Assembly: GCF_009695765.1 (NCBI RefSeq)
Contig: NZ_VUNI01000005.1
Location: 102,497 to 166,496 of the forward strand
Source of the DNA: Roseburia porci
GTDB taxonomy: Bacteria; Bacillota; Clostridia; Lachnospirales; Lachnospiraceae
DNA: 64,000 nt
Reading direction: 5' to 3'
The notes beneath the pieces were generated by a model. It was not told the DNA's origin. It searched no databases and saw nothing but the letters and a program-made list of their open reading frames with translations. Positions within the stretch are counted from its first letter, which is position 1. Each line of letters opens with the position of its first letter. Positions 8,487-17,727 of this stretch are shown in pieces. The position numbers were made by a program, and so were the translations under genes.

Positions 8487-11400
8487 TATAATTCTTCCTC
8501 CACCATACTCTTTTCTTTATGGAATGCATCATAAATACATGGGACAACTACCAGCGTCAGAAGTGTTCCGTACACCATACCTCCGATCATCGTAATTGCC
8601 ATCGGCTGCATCATTTCTGATCCGGATCCGATTCCCATTGCCATCGTCATCATGGAAATAATCGTCGTCATCGCCGTCATAAGGATCGGGCGCAGACGTG
8701 TTTTTCCGGCATCCACAATTGCTTCTTTCTTGGATACACCTTCTCTTCTCGCCTGATTGATATAGTCGATCAAGACGATACCATTATTTACGATCAGACC
8801 CGCCAGCATGATAAATCCAAGCATCGATACCACACCGATCTCATGTCCTGTGAAGAACAGGGCGAAAAATCCTCCAGTAAATGCAAGCGGAATCGTAAAC
8901 ATAATAATAAACGGTGACGTAAAGGACTGGAACTGCGCAACCATGATCAGGTAAATAAAGATGACCGCAAGCACCAGCATAAGGATCAGCTGACTCATTG
9001 CATCATGAATGGTCTCATCTTCTCCGGTCATTTCAATAGAATAACCATCCGGCACATCAATACTCTTTAATCCGTCTTTGATTGCATTGCTGACAAGCGT
9101 AACATTATGATCATCGTCAACCCCTGCGGATACGGTAATATAGCGTGTCTGCGCATCACGGGTGATCGTGCTGAGTGTCGTGTTATCCTCAAAGCTGCAG
9201 ATATCACTTAATGCAACTTCTGTATCATTGCCCTGCTGATCTGTATACGTAAAACTCAGATTTTTAATATCATCGAGTGTTGTGTCTGCCTGATCTTCTG
9301 TCTGTACATAAACTTCATAATCCTTCAGATCTGTAGAGATCGTTGTTGCAGATTTGCTGTCCGCCATCTCCCCGTATACAAGCTGATATACCTGTGCCAC
9401 CGTATATCCATATTCGGCAGCCTTTTCCTTATCGACGGTAATCGTAAACTGTGGTGTAACATCGTCCAGTCCGTCATCAACATCTGTCGTTCCCTCTGTA
9501 TTCTTTACAACATCAGCTACCTGTGTGGCAAGCTCCTGCAGCTTATCGATATCATCACCCTTGATCTGTACCGACAGACCACTTGCAAAATAGGAAGACA
9601 TATCCATTGCCGATGCCTCTGCGTCCACATCTACATCCATATCGCTGGTACGGTCTGTAATCTCCTGTGCAACCTCTTCTCCGGTCACATCCGAATCTTC
9701 ATCCAGAATGATGTACATCGTAACACTGTCGGTGTTTCCTCCCATCATGCTCATTGTACTGTTTCCTCCAGCCATTGCACCAATCGTCTCGATACCGTCA
9801 ATGTCAGAAATGCGGCTTATCACATCATCGGATGCTTTTGTCAGCTCATCAAATGTCAGTTTTTCATCATCCTTTGCTTTGATGGTTACCGACATCTGAT
9901 CTGAGTCCATATTCATGTCCATAAATGTAAAGCCTTTGGAAACAGACGCTGCTGCGCTGACTGCCAGAAGTCCGATTGCAACAATGAATACAACCGGTTT
10001 AAATCTCAGACACAACGCCAGAAATCTTCCATATCCATCACGGATCCGGTCAAAAAGCGGATGTTTGATCTCTTTTGTCTTCTTCAGAAGTACAGACCCC
10101 ATCGCCGGAACAAAGGTCAGTGCAACGATCAGACTTGCCGTAAGAGTAAACAGAATCGTAAGTGCGATATCCACAAACAACTGTCTCGTAATTCCTTCGG
10201 TAAACACGATCGGTGCATATACACTGACTGTTGTAAGTGTGGATGCAATAATTGCTCCGGTTACCTGTCCAGCTCCCTGTACCGCTGCCTGCCGGATTGA
10301 CATGCCCTCTCCTCTTAACCGGTAGATATTCTCGATTACAACGATCGAGTTATCCACAAGCATACCGATTCCAAGCGCAAGGCCCGACATGGATATGATA
10401 TTCAAAGTAATGCCTGTAAAATACATAAGCACGACTGCAAAAATAACGGAAAGCGGGATGGAACATGCAATTACAAGTGTCGGTTTGATGTCTTTCAGGA
10501 AAAGTAAAAGTACAACGACCGCAAGCAACGCACCAAAGATCATATTCTCCATAACATTTTTTACGATCATATCAATATAGATTCCCTGATTCATCAGCAC
10601 GGAAAAATGCAGATCTGTGTTGGATGATTCCAGTGAATCAAACTTATCCAGAATTCGGTCTGTTACATCTCCTGTGGAATATCCCGTCTGTTTTTCCATG
10701 GATAACATAATTCCCGGATTACCATTGATCACCGCGTAAGATTCATCCGAATTATCCGCAATCTCCACATCTGCCACATCAGAAAGATGAATCGGATCAA
10801 TACCATCCATATGCATATCCATCAGCACCAGATTCTCAAGATCATCAACGGAGGTAACAGCCTCTCCAACACGGACCAGATAACTGGTATCACCATCCTG
10901 TGCGTATCCTGCCGGCATATCAAAATTCTGTGCAGTCAGTATTCCGGAAAGTGTGTCGACCGTAAGCACGCTATTTAAATCTGCTGCATCCAGTGCACTG
11001 TCTTTGTTGGAATCCAGTGTTTTTTGCGCATCATCCAAAGACGCTGCCGCTGTTGCAAGATCTGCGGATGCGCTGCTTGACTGTAATGCTCCAAGTACAG
11101 CATTATAATTCAACGTATCCATGGCATCTTCCAGTGCAACCTGACCGGACTCCACCTGATCTAACGCTGCCTGAAGTGTTGCAATACCGGTCTTCATCTG
11201 TGTCAGCATATTGGCTACCTGCCCCTTTGCTGCATTCAGATCTGTATAATTATTTACCGTAATCCCCATTGCCTGAAGCCCGGAAAACTGCTTTGCAATC
11301 TCTGTATTTGCTGCATTCAGTTGTTCTTTATAACTGTCGATCTGTGTCTGAAGCTGCTGCATAAGCTCTGTATTCTGAAGCTGCGCAGCCTCTGCAAGTG

Positions 11401-12304
11401 ATTTTTCAATCGTCTGGATTCCCTGGTCCATCACTGCCAGCTGTGTATATGAATCTGATTGCGTAAACTCATTAATTCCGTCATACACCTGCTCTAACAT
11501 GTCTTTTTGGGAATTGAGTTCCTCCAGCTTTGAAGTAAGATCTGATTTGGTCTGATACAGTGTATTTTTCTGATCAGTGATCTGTCCGGCAGCATCTGTA
11601 ATCTGATCGGCTCCGCTTTGAATTGCGGCTTTTCCACTCTCGATCTGTGCCTTTCCATCATCAATCTGCGCCTGCGCTTCTGTAAACTGTGCATTAATCG
11701 CATCCTGTATCTTCTGATTCAGGGCATCAATCTTCTCCTGATTGAGTGTAACCTTGATGTTTTCCTCGATTGCACCGGTTGTTGAAACGGAAGCAACTCC
11801 TTCGATACTTTCCAACTGTGGGGATAACTCATTCGCCACATAATCCGATATTTCCGATGCACTCATTCCGTCCACGTCTACCGCAGCCGTAAGTACCGGC
11901 ATCATATCCGGATCGATCTGCATAATCATAGGCGTTCCAATGCTGTCTGACCAGTTTCCTTTTAACTGATCGATTGTCTGCTGGATCTCAATCATAATCG
12001 AATCCATGTTGGCATTCTGTTCATACTCAAGAACAACGATCGAATAACTGTTATACGACGTTGAAGTAATATTCTTGATATTGGATGTGGTTGCCATCGA
12101 CGACTCGATCGGAGCAGTTACCTCTGACTCTACCTTCTCCGGACTTGCACCGACATCTGTCGTAATAATGAGCGCATATGGAAAACTCATATTCGGCAGA
12201 AGATCCGTCGTCATTTTGGAAAGTGATACAATTCCCAGAACAATAACTAAGATCACGCCCACAAGCACGGTATACGGCTTTTTTACACTGTACTTTGAAA
12301 TCAT
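8486..12304 (-). CDS. RND family efflux transporter with helical extracellular insert
   Basis: 1272 residues, AcrB/HAE1-like, proton-driven export at the membrane. It has the two-fold RND plan: a first membrane helix at 14-34, then a periplasmic-type loop, helices 2-6 (around VVVLLLFLKDIKPTLVIA), an internal TM7, a second loop and helices 8-12 near the C-terminus. The unusual part is about residues 195-420, a long coiled-coil insert of heptad-like repeats such as QIDDGKAQIESGKAAIQSG, which replaces much of the first loop and resembles YhgE/Pip-type ectodomains. No membrane-fusion or outer-membrane partner is encoded beside it, as expected in a Gram-positive. Start ATG at 12304 follows GGGAGG. 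Confidence 0.93.
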   Translation of the reverse strand: MISKYSVKKPYTVLVGVILVIVLGIVSLSKMTTDLLPNMSFPYALIITTDVGASPEKVESEVTAPIESSMATTSNIKNITSTSYNSYSIVVLEYEQNANMDSIMIEIQQTIDQLKGNWSDSIGTPMIMQIDPDMMPVLTAAVDVDGMSASEISDYVANELSPQLESIEGVASVSTTGAIEENIKVTLNQEKIDALNQKIQDAINAQFTEAQAQIDDGKAQIESGKAAIQSGADQITDAAGQITDQKNTLYQTKSDLTSKLEELNSQKDMLEQVYDGINEFTQSDSYTQLAVMDQGIQTIEKSLAEAAQLQNTELMQQLQTQIDSYKEQLNAANTEIAKQFSGLQAMGITVNNYTDLNAAKGQVANMLTQMKTGIATLQAALDQVESGQVALEDAMDTLNYNAVLGALQSSSASADLATAAASLDDAQKTLDSNKDSALDAADLNSVLTVDTLSGILTAQNFDMPAGYAQDGDTSYLVRVGEAVTSVDDLENLVLMDMHMDGIDPIHLSDVADVEIADNSDESYAVINGNPGIMLSMEKQTGYSTGDVTDRILDKFDSLESSNTDLHFSVLMNQGIYIDMIVKNVMENMIFGALLAVVVLLLFLKDIKPTLVIACSIPLSVIFAVVLMYFTGITLNIISMSGLALGIGMLVDNSIVVIENIYRLRGEGMSIRQAAVQGAGQVTGAIIASTLTTVSVYAPIVFTEGITRQLFVDIALTILFTLTASLIVALTFVPAMGSVLLKKTKEIKHPLFDRIRDGYGRFLALCLRFKPVVFIVAIGLLAVSAAASVSKGFTFMDMNMDSDQMSVTIKAKDDEKLTFDELTKASDDVISRISDIDGIETIGAMAGGNSTMSMMGGNTDSVTMYIILDEDSDVTGEEVAQEITDRTSDMDVDVDAEASAMDMSSYFASGLSVQIKGDDIDKLQELATQVADVVKNTEGTTDVDDGLDDVTPQFTITVDKEKAAEYGYTVAQVYQLVYGEMADSKSATTISTDLKDYEVYVQTEDQADTTLDDIKNLSFTYTDQQGNDTEVALSDICSFEDNTTLSTITRDAQTRYITVSAGVDDDHNVTLVSNAIKDGLKSIDVPDGYSIEMTGEDETIHDAMSQLILMLVLAVIFIYLIMVAQFQSFTSPFIIMFTIPLAFTGGFFALFFTGHEIGVVSMLGFIMLAGLIVNNGIVLIDYINQARREGVSKKEAIVDAGKTRLRPILMTAMTTIISMMTMAMGIGSGSEMMQPMAITMIGGMVYGTLLTLVVVPCIYDAFHKEKSMVEEEL

Positions 12305-12326
12305 CTCTTTTTCCTCCCATTTTCTG

Positions 12327-12344
12327 ACTGACCAGCCGGTCAGT
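12327..12344. promoter_or_regulatory. TetR operator of the RND-tetR operon
   Basis: Perfect dyad ACTGACC-AGCC-GGTCAGT, located between the -10 box and the pump start codon, about 22 bases from the ATG. This is the position and form of a TetR-family operator. Confidence 0.8.
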
Positions 12345-12353
12345 TATGTGTTC

Positions 12354-12381
12354 ATTATACGCGTGCGCCCTTTAAATGCAA
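12354..12381 (-). promoter_or_regulatory. Promoter of the RND-tetR operon
   Basis: TTGCAT (12381-12376), 16-base spacer, TATAAT (12359-12354), immediately upstream of the palindromic operator. Confidence 0.65.
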
Positions 12382-12430
12382 TGAAAATTCTCTAAAGTTT
12401 ATAATTATTTAAGAATACCTTTCCTCTCTT

Positions 12431-12571
12431 CATGTGATGCAGGTACAGGTAACTCGCAGGCACACTCTCGCTGCTCATCGCTGGCAACGGTACATAAGCG
12501 ACCAGGGTACGGTCGCTAAGTACCGGCCGCTCTGAAGCACCTGCGAATTACCTGTACCTGCACCACATGCT
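12431..12571. repeat. Structured palindromic repeat, copy 2
   Basis: Outer stem 12434-12452 with 12548-12566 pairs at 18 of 19 positions. The core blocks 12454-12489 and 12516-12546 match copy 1 at 1341-1376 and 1429-1459. The stem sequence differs from copy 1 yet remains paired, and the internal hairpin (AGCGACC / GGTCGCT) also differs yet pairs. It lacks the AT-rich outer arms of copy 1. The right side abuts a half copy of the MITE-like family. Confidence 0.8.
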
Positions 12572-12575
12572 TGAC

Positions 12576-12645
12576 GATGTTGCGAAGTTTCGCAATTTGC
12601 TAATTAAAACATTAAAAGCCGCCTTTTGACCCCCTGATCCTATAA
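12576..12645. repeat. Half copy of the MITE-like palindromic family
   Basis: Contains a degenerate form of the inner block (CGCAATTTGC), then AAAGCCGCCTTTTGACCCCC and a final CTATAA, matching the right end of the elements at 23960-24286 and 61710-61870. I could not find a matching left end upstream; the structured repeat copy 2 is there instead. It looks like a truncated or interrupted insertion. Confidence 0.65.
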
Positions 12646-12691
12646 CGAAAAAAGGATACCGGAAGCAGAAATACTGCTTCCGGTATCCTTT
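12646..12691 (-). terminator. Terminator of the 46-residue membrane protein gene
   Basis: A perfect 18-base stem (12651-12668 with 12674-12691) and a five-base loop, followed by TTTTTTC on the minus strand. Among the strongest in the window. Confidence 0.92.
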
Positions 12692-12707
12692 GCCATATCA
12701 ATTGGCC

Positions 12708-12848
12708 TTATGATTCCTCGTCTTCATCCTTCTTCTGAACGATTGCGGATACCGCTCCGGATACAGATGCTGCAACCACAATGACCGTAATAATAATGAC
12801 GATTAAAATGAAAATGAAAAACCAAATTAAAAATCCTGAATCTGTCAT
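12708..12848 (-). CDS. Small single-span membrane protein (46 residues)
   Basis: Starts MTDSGFLIWF and consists of one long hydrophobic helix (about 6-28), a small-residue segment AASVSGAVSA, and a charged tail ending KKDEDEES. The ATG at 12848 has AGAGGG eight bases upstream. An in-frame start further out (12896) is possible but lacks a ribosome site. It is a single-gene unit closed by a strong terminator. The family is not recognised. A membrane microprotein role is inference only. Confidence 0.6.
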   Translation of the reverse strand: MTDSGFLIWFFIFILIVIIITVIVVAASVSGAVSAIVQKKDEDEES

Positions 12849-12954
12849 GCTACCCTCTCCCAAACTATGATTTCCGAATTTCTGAAAATTATTCACCCTG
12901 TAACTGCTTTACATATAGTATATCATGTCCGATGAATGGTAGCAATCCGAAATG

Positions 12955-15900
12955 TCATTTTAATATTCTTTTTCTTCTCAAAGATGCACATACGATCGTA
13001 AGTCCCAGCATACTTAACAGTAACCAGCCAGACGCTTCCGTATGATCTCCGCTGTCAACTCCGGTCTGTACATTCTGAGATACCTCGGCCCGGACAAATG
13101 CATAAGTACTGAAATGATCTGTCGTAAATACCAGCTTACCATTTTCAATCTGTGAAGGACACTCGATCAGCTGATCATTGTCCACACGGTATACTTTCAC
13201 AATTTCGTTCTCGCCTAACGTAAATGGCAGATCCAGACTTACCTCTACTTTTCCATCGAGCTGATGCAGTTCTGTCGTTCCATCATTCAGATTCAGTTCA
13301 TACAGTACTACCTCCTTTACTCCGGAAAGAAGTTTCTTCACTTCCTCTTCAACCTTTTTTATCATTTTTGAGTCTGTTATTTTTTGTGCTGTAAGCACCG
13401 TTTTCGTGGAAAGTATTCCGCTGCTGTCTTTTAGCACAACTCCATTGGACGCCAAAGTTTTTACTTCTGTTTTTGCACTGCCTGTCTCTTCGATGTCTGC
13501 TGTCTTTTCTGCTATGCCACTCTCTGACAATTTGGTTTCGTCGCTGCCCTTTTTACTTTCGTCTACTTTACTTTCATCGCCTTTGCTGTCCTCTTTTTTA
13601 CTGTCATCTGCTTTGCTTCCACCATCTGTTTTGCTATCGCCATCTGTTTTGCTGTCGCCATCGTCTGGCTTCCGATCCGGTGTTGCAAGATTCCCGGTCT
13701 TGTACAAAAATACATCGTCCACACTTCCCCATGCTGAGGCTGCCGCCTGGATCACCACCTTCACCCGAAGTTTATTTCCGGTGTACGCTTTCACCGAAGC
13801 CGTATTTGGATTCTGCCAGTTGGTATAACCAGCTAATGCAGTATTCTGGGCTGCCGTTTCACCGGTTGTCAGATTCGTAACTTCAATATAAATATGGTCT
13901 GAATCACTTCCCGAACCACCCTGGATCTGCATGCTGGCAGCATAAGATGCATTCTGCGATACTGTCACTGTCTGCTCAATCGAAAAATCAAGCGCTTCCG
14001 AAGACCAGAAGTGCATTGCCCCTTCTCCACGTAAAGGCGTATCATTCCATTTCAGCTCCAGTTTTCCTGCACTTCCGTTGTCCGTTACAGTCCAGTGTTC
14101 TTCCCCCTCTTCAAAATCCCCGTTCTGAAGCAGCGAATCCGGAAGCACTGCAAGCGTGCAGGATGTAGTCATTGTCTTTGTAACACCATACTCATCCTGA
14201 TAGGTAATCGTTCCCGGAATCTGATATACATTAAACCCGGAAATCGCATTCAACGCATCTTCATCCCACGTGACGGCAAACTGCTCTGTACTTCCATCAT
14301 TGTAAGTTCCCTCTATGGTCCCCGGCATAAGTGATTTTGCTTCCTCTACGGAAGATGCATTCACACTGATCGTTTTTACTACATCCAGAACCTTATAAGA
14401 GGCTTCACATCCAGTATTTACATATTTAAAAACATTTAATGATTCCAAAGGATTTCCTTCAAAATCAAATAATGCCTGATTATCAATTACACTTCCACCA
14501 GTTTGATCCACATGGTCTTTATCGTAGATCTTTGCATACTCAGATGCCCATCCGCAGCCACACTCTTTCCATTTTTCAAGATTTTCAGAATAAATGCTGC
14601 TGTTTAACGATCCGTCTGCCTGATATGCATAAGAAGCCGGTATCCATGCCGGTTCCCAGTAAAACATTCCGATTCCGGCATCTTCAACATTGGCAACTGC
14701 CTGCATCACATCTCTTAAAATATTTGCCTGACCCTGTTCAGAAATGGAATAGTCATAATTTTTCGAAGCATCAAAGCTGTTTCCATAGCCGTCTCCGTCC
14801 TCCTTTGTCCATGCCCAGGAGGTTTCCGCTACCATAACTTTTTTCCCATAAGTATCTGCTACCTGTTTTAAAACATTGGTCAGATTTTCCATAGAACCAT
14901 GCATGCTCGGATAATACGAAGATGCAAATACATCATAATCCACATGATTCTCATTGAGTGTTGCAGAAATCTTCTCATAATTCCCCGGAGTCTGTGGATC
15001 CGTAAAATGAACAGCTACCAGAATATCCTCTGATATCTTGCGCACAGCCCGACTTCCTGCTGAAAAAATCGTACAAATGTCTGTCCAGCCACCTTCGGAA
15101 CTCTCCATCACTCCGGCAATTCCATGATTTGTCTCATTTCCGATCTGCACCATTCCAACATCAACACCAGCATCCACCAGTTCCTGAAGACTGTCTTTTG
15201 TATATTCATAGACAGCGTCCGCCTTTTCTGAAACGCTTAAGTCTGTCCATTCCTTTGGAGCAGTCTGTCTGTCCGGGTCTGCCCAGAAATCTGAATAATG
15301 AAAATCGATCAGAACCTTCATTCCGGCATCGCTTGCCAGCTTTCCGATCTTCTTTGCCTTATCCAGGTCACTGTTTCCGCCACCGTAACCATTTCCATCG
15401 GAATCATACGGATTGTTCCATACGCGCACGCGCACATAATTGACTCCTGCCTCTTTGATCAGGTTGAAAAATGCTTCATCCCCAATCACATTTCCATCCC
15501 AGTCTTTAAACACAGCTCCACTGTCTGTTACACTGACATACGAAGAAAGATCGACACCTTTGATAAAATCTGAACTCAGATTCTCAATCTTTTCCACATG
15601 AAGACTTGCCTGTTTTAACTGGTTTCTGGCAGTTTTTACTGCGTCTGCCGCATCTCTTATTTCTTCTGTTGCTGCATCCTCCTTCTCTTTTATCGTTTCT
15701 GCTGCTGTCAGTGCATTCTGTAATGCAGACCAGCTGGATGCACGATAATAGGATTCCCGCAGATTACTGCATGCTGTAACGGCACTGTCCAGTTCTGCAA
15801 GCGCTTCCGCACGTTCCTCTTCATCGGATGCACGCTCTGTCAGTGACAAACTGTCCAGACATACCCATGCTCCCTGTGCAGAAGTAATCTGAAATCCCAC

Positions 15901-16413
15901 TTTATAATCCGTCATATCCTGATCCACGGTAAATGTAAAAGAAAACTTCTGAAACTGTCCATTTACAGTTGCCTTTTCGTCCAGCATCTGATCATAGGCA
16001 CCTGTGTATACTGCTAATTCGGTATTTCCGATATTACTTTCTTTTGCATATCCGGTAATCGTATAACTTCCTGCCGGTAAATCCGCAATCGTCTGATACA
16101 TGCTGACGGTGCCCTCTGTGTTAAAATAAATACCAAGTCCGCTTTTGGTATTGTTTGCCGCATAGGAACTGTATGCAATTCCACCATCACCGACAACACT
16201 CCATGTATTGTCTCCATCCGCAAAGCTCCAGTTTCCCGACCACAGATCATCTCCTGCGTCATCCCCAAGATCACCATCCGTGAAAAATTCGCTCCTTTGT
16301 TCTGCCGCCTGTGCTGTAACCACCCCCGGCACTGCTGTAACAAGCTGTCCTGCAAGCAGCGCCGCAGTAAGTCCAAGGCAGGCTGCCCCTTTCATCCATT
16401 TAATCCTTACCAT
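12955..16413 (-). CDS. Secreted multidomain arabinogalactan endo-beta-1,4-galactanase (GH53)
   Basis: 1152 residues. It has a signal peptide (GAACLGLTAALLAGQLV, cleavage after AQA near 37), then a galactose-binding-like beta domain (about 40-192) and a helical linker (about 195-270). The GH53 barrel is at about 280-640, with acid/base Glu in VQIGNETNHG near 425 and nucleophile Glu in VMVAETSWAW near 528. A bacterial Ig-like domain and a second carbohydrate-binding-like domain (LLQNGDFEEGEEHW) follow, then a low-complexity D/S/K linker and a C-terminal domain. The tail has NVQTG, a hydrophobic helix and RRKRILK. It should cut galactan side chains of pectin at the cell surface. Start chosen for GGGAGG before MVRIKW. 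The downstream sugar importer is not in the window. Confidence 0.93.
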   Translation of the reverse strand: MVRIKWMKGAACLGLTAALLAGQLVTAVPGVVTAQAAEQRSEFFTDGDLGDDAGDDLWSGNWSFADGDNTWSVVGDGGIAYSSYAANNTKSGLGIYFNTEGTVSMYQTIADLPAGSYTITGYAKESNIGNTELAVYTGAYDQMLDEKATVNGQFQKFSFTFTVDQDMTDYKVGFQITSAQGAWVCLDSLSLTERASDEEERAEALAELDSAVTACSNLRESYYRASSWSALQNALTAAETIKEKEDAATEEIRDAADAVKTARNQLKQASLHVEKIENLSSDFIKGVDLSSYVSVTDSGAVFKDWDGNVIGDEAFFNLIKEAGVNYVRVRVWNNPYDSDGNGYGGGNSDLDKAKKIGKLASDAGMKVLIDFHYSDFWADPDRQTAPKEWTDLSVSEKADAVYEYTKDSLQELVDAGVDVGMVQIGNETNHGIAGVMESSEGGWTDICTIFSAGSRAVRKISEDILVAVHFTDPQTPGNYEKISATLNENHVDYDVFASSYYPSMHGSMENLTNVLKQVADTYGKKVMVAETSWAWTKEDGDGYGNSFDASKNYDYSISEQGQANILRDVMQAVANVEDAGIGMFYWEPAWIPASYAYQADGSLNSSIYSENLEKWKECGCGWASEYAKIYDKDHVDQTGGSVIDNQALFDFEGNPLESLNVFKYVNTGCEASYKVLDVVKTISVNASSVEEAKSLMPGTIEGTYNDGSTEQFAVTWDEDALNAISGFNVYQIPGTITYQDEYGVTKTMTTSCTLAVLPDSLLQNGDFEEGEEHWTVTDNGSAGKLELKWNDTPLRGEGAMHFWSSEALDFSIEQTVTVSQNASYAASMQIQGGSGSDSDHIYIEVTNLTTGETAAQNTALAGYTNWQNPNTASVKAYTGNKLRVKVVIQAAASAWGSVDDVFLYKTGNLATPDRKPDDGDSKTDGDSKTDGGSKADDSKKEDSKGDESKVDESKKGSDETKLSESGIAEKTADIEETGSAKTEVKTLASNGVVLKDSSGILSTKTVLTAQKITDSKMIKKVEEEVKKLLSGVKEVVLYELNLNDGTTELHQLDGKVEVSLDLPFTLGENEIVKVYRVDNDQLIECPSQIENGKLVFTTDHFSTYAFVRAEVSQNVQTGVDSGDHTEASGWLLLSMLGLTIVCASLRRKRILK

Positions 16414-16474
16414 TTTTCCTCCCTTATGCAATCCAATATTTCGAAATCCCCTGTGAATTCCGATCCAGCATTGC

Positions 16475-16486
16475 GCAATCGGTTGC
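16475..16486. promoter_or_regulatory. LacI-family operator upstream of the galactanase
   Basis: GCAATCGGTTGC fits the LacI-family form GCAANCGNTTGC exactly, with arms symmetrical around CG. It lies just downstream of the predicted transcription start of the galactanase gene. Galactan genes of Bacillus subtilis are repressed by the LacI-type GanR (family knowledge); the cognate repressor here is unknown. Confidence 0.6.
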
Positions 16487-16500
16487 ACCGTTGTAAATAC

Positions 16501-16529
16501 AGTTTATATGGAAGAATTTATGGTTTCAA
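16501..16529 (-). promoter_or_regulatory. Promoter of the galactanase gene
   Basis: TTGAAA (16529-16524), 17-base spacer, TAAACT (16506-16501). The remaining spacer to 16778 is AT-rich, and I see no other feature in it. Confidence 0.55.
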
Positions 16530-16778
16530 TTGGCATGTGTTCTAATTTTTTTCCGGCCTTTTTATTGAATATTCCTAATATAAATGGAATTCAATATGGG
16601 ATTTTGCACATATGCTCCATCATGCAACCGCTTGTTCTCATTTCTGTTTCTTTATTATTTTTGTGCAAAATTCTATACTTTCTGATATGGCAGGTTCTTT
16701 CCTGTCTGTTTTTTCATTTTTTCTGCTTTCTATTTTTCACTTTTTGCATGGGTAATCTGCACAAGTACTTTTCTCCCA

Positions 16779-17654
16779 TTATTCAGATGGTTCTTGTGTC
16801 TGCTCTGTGCCCTGCGCTGCTTTTCCTTTCTGTTTCTGATCTGATATCTGTTTTCCGGTAACATCCATATGATAATTGTCCCGAATGATCAGTTTGGAGA
16901 TCGGCACGATCTCATATCCCTGCTGTTCAAGATTGGTCAGCAGCGTATCCAGTGCTTCTGCTGTATATTTCGCTCCATTATGACACAGGATGATTGCTCC
17001 CGGTCCAAGTGCTTTATGATTGCAGACGGTATCAATTATGGACTGTACTCCATAATCCTTCCAATCAAGGGAGTCCACGGACCACTGAATCGGATAATAA
17101 TTACAGTCATAGGCAAGTTTGACTACATGGTTATCATAAGCTCCATATGGAGGACGAAACAAAAACATTTCATATCCGGTAAGTTCTTTTACCTTATCAT
17201 GTACCGTCATAAGCTCCGTTTTCATCTCTTCCCTGGAAATGGTGGTCATATCATAATGATGTTCACTGTGATTGCCAAGATCATGCCCTTTTTCCACAAG
17301 TTTCTTTACACAGTCGGGATAAGTTTCCACCCAGCCTCCGGTCATAAAAAAAGTGACTTTCACATTGTGTTTTTCCAGCGTATCCATGATGGAGTCAAAA
17401 TCTTCCGCTCCCCAGGCGGCATCAAATGACAAAGCGATCTTCTTTTCTTTTGTATCTACACAGTAGATGGGAAGCTCACGATCTCCATAACTGCTGTTTT
17501 TTAACCAGGCTCCCGTATTTATCGTTTCTCCGCCGATCGACGCAATATAAACGACAAACGCAAAAAGGGCCACAGCTGCTGTGCCCAATATGACACAACT
17601 GCGTGATGCCCTTTTCTCCTTTTTATTACGGCTGTTTTCTGAATTCTGAGACAT
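16779..17654 (-). CDS. Polysaccharide deacetylase (NodB domain, PdaB/YlxY-like)
   Basis: 291 residues. A membrane anchor is at about 20-44 (SCVILGTAAVALFAFVVYIA). The NodB domain covers about 70-265 with motif 1 LSFDAAWGAED, motif 2 HSEHH (metal-binding histidines), motif 3 FRPPYGAYD, motif 4 SVDSLDW and motif 5 ILCHNG. The SFDAAWG form is typical of the PdaB/YlxY group linked to sporulation and cell-wall modification in clostridia. The C-terminal tail is charged and glutamine-rich. It is predicted to deacetylate N-acetylated wall sugars outside the membrane. The ribosome site (GGGG) is weak. It is the gene upstream of the galactanase, but 365 bases separate them. Confidence 0.9.
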   Translation of the reverse strand: MSQNSENSRNKKEKRASRSCVILGTAAVALFAFVVYIASIGGETINTGAWLKNSSYGDRELPIYCVDTKEKKIALSFDAAWGAEDFDSIMDTLEKHNVKVTFFMTGGWVETYPDCVKKLVEKGHDLGNHSEHHYDMTTISREEMKTELMTVHDKVKELTGYEMFLFRPPYGAYDNHVVKLAYDCNYYPIQWSVDSLDWKDYGVQSIIDTVCNHKALGPGAIILCHNGAKYTAEALDTLLTNLEQQGYEIVPISKLIIRDNYHMDVTGKQISDQKQKGKAAQGTEQTQEPSE

Positions 17655-17727
17655 ATCCGACCCCAGGTTTTCTTTCCACTATGTATATGCACAGGATTGA
17701 ATGTCCCATTACAGAACCAGCCAGCCC

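Noticed and set aside
13406..13880. Plus-strand open frames rich in Ser, Leu and Phe opposite the galactanase linker
   Set aside because: They are the antisense of the low-complexity D/S/K linker of the galactanase, with no ribosome site.
16869..17429. Plus-strand 186-codon frame opposite the NodB deacetylase
   Set aside because: It is the shadow of a well-supported gene; protein composition is unnatural.
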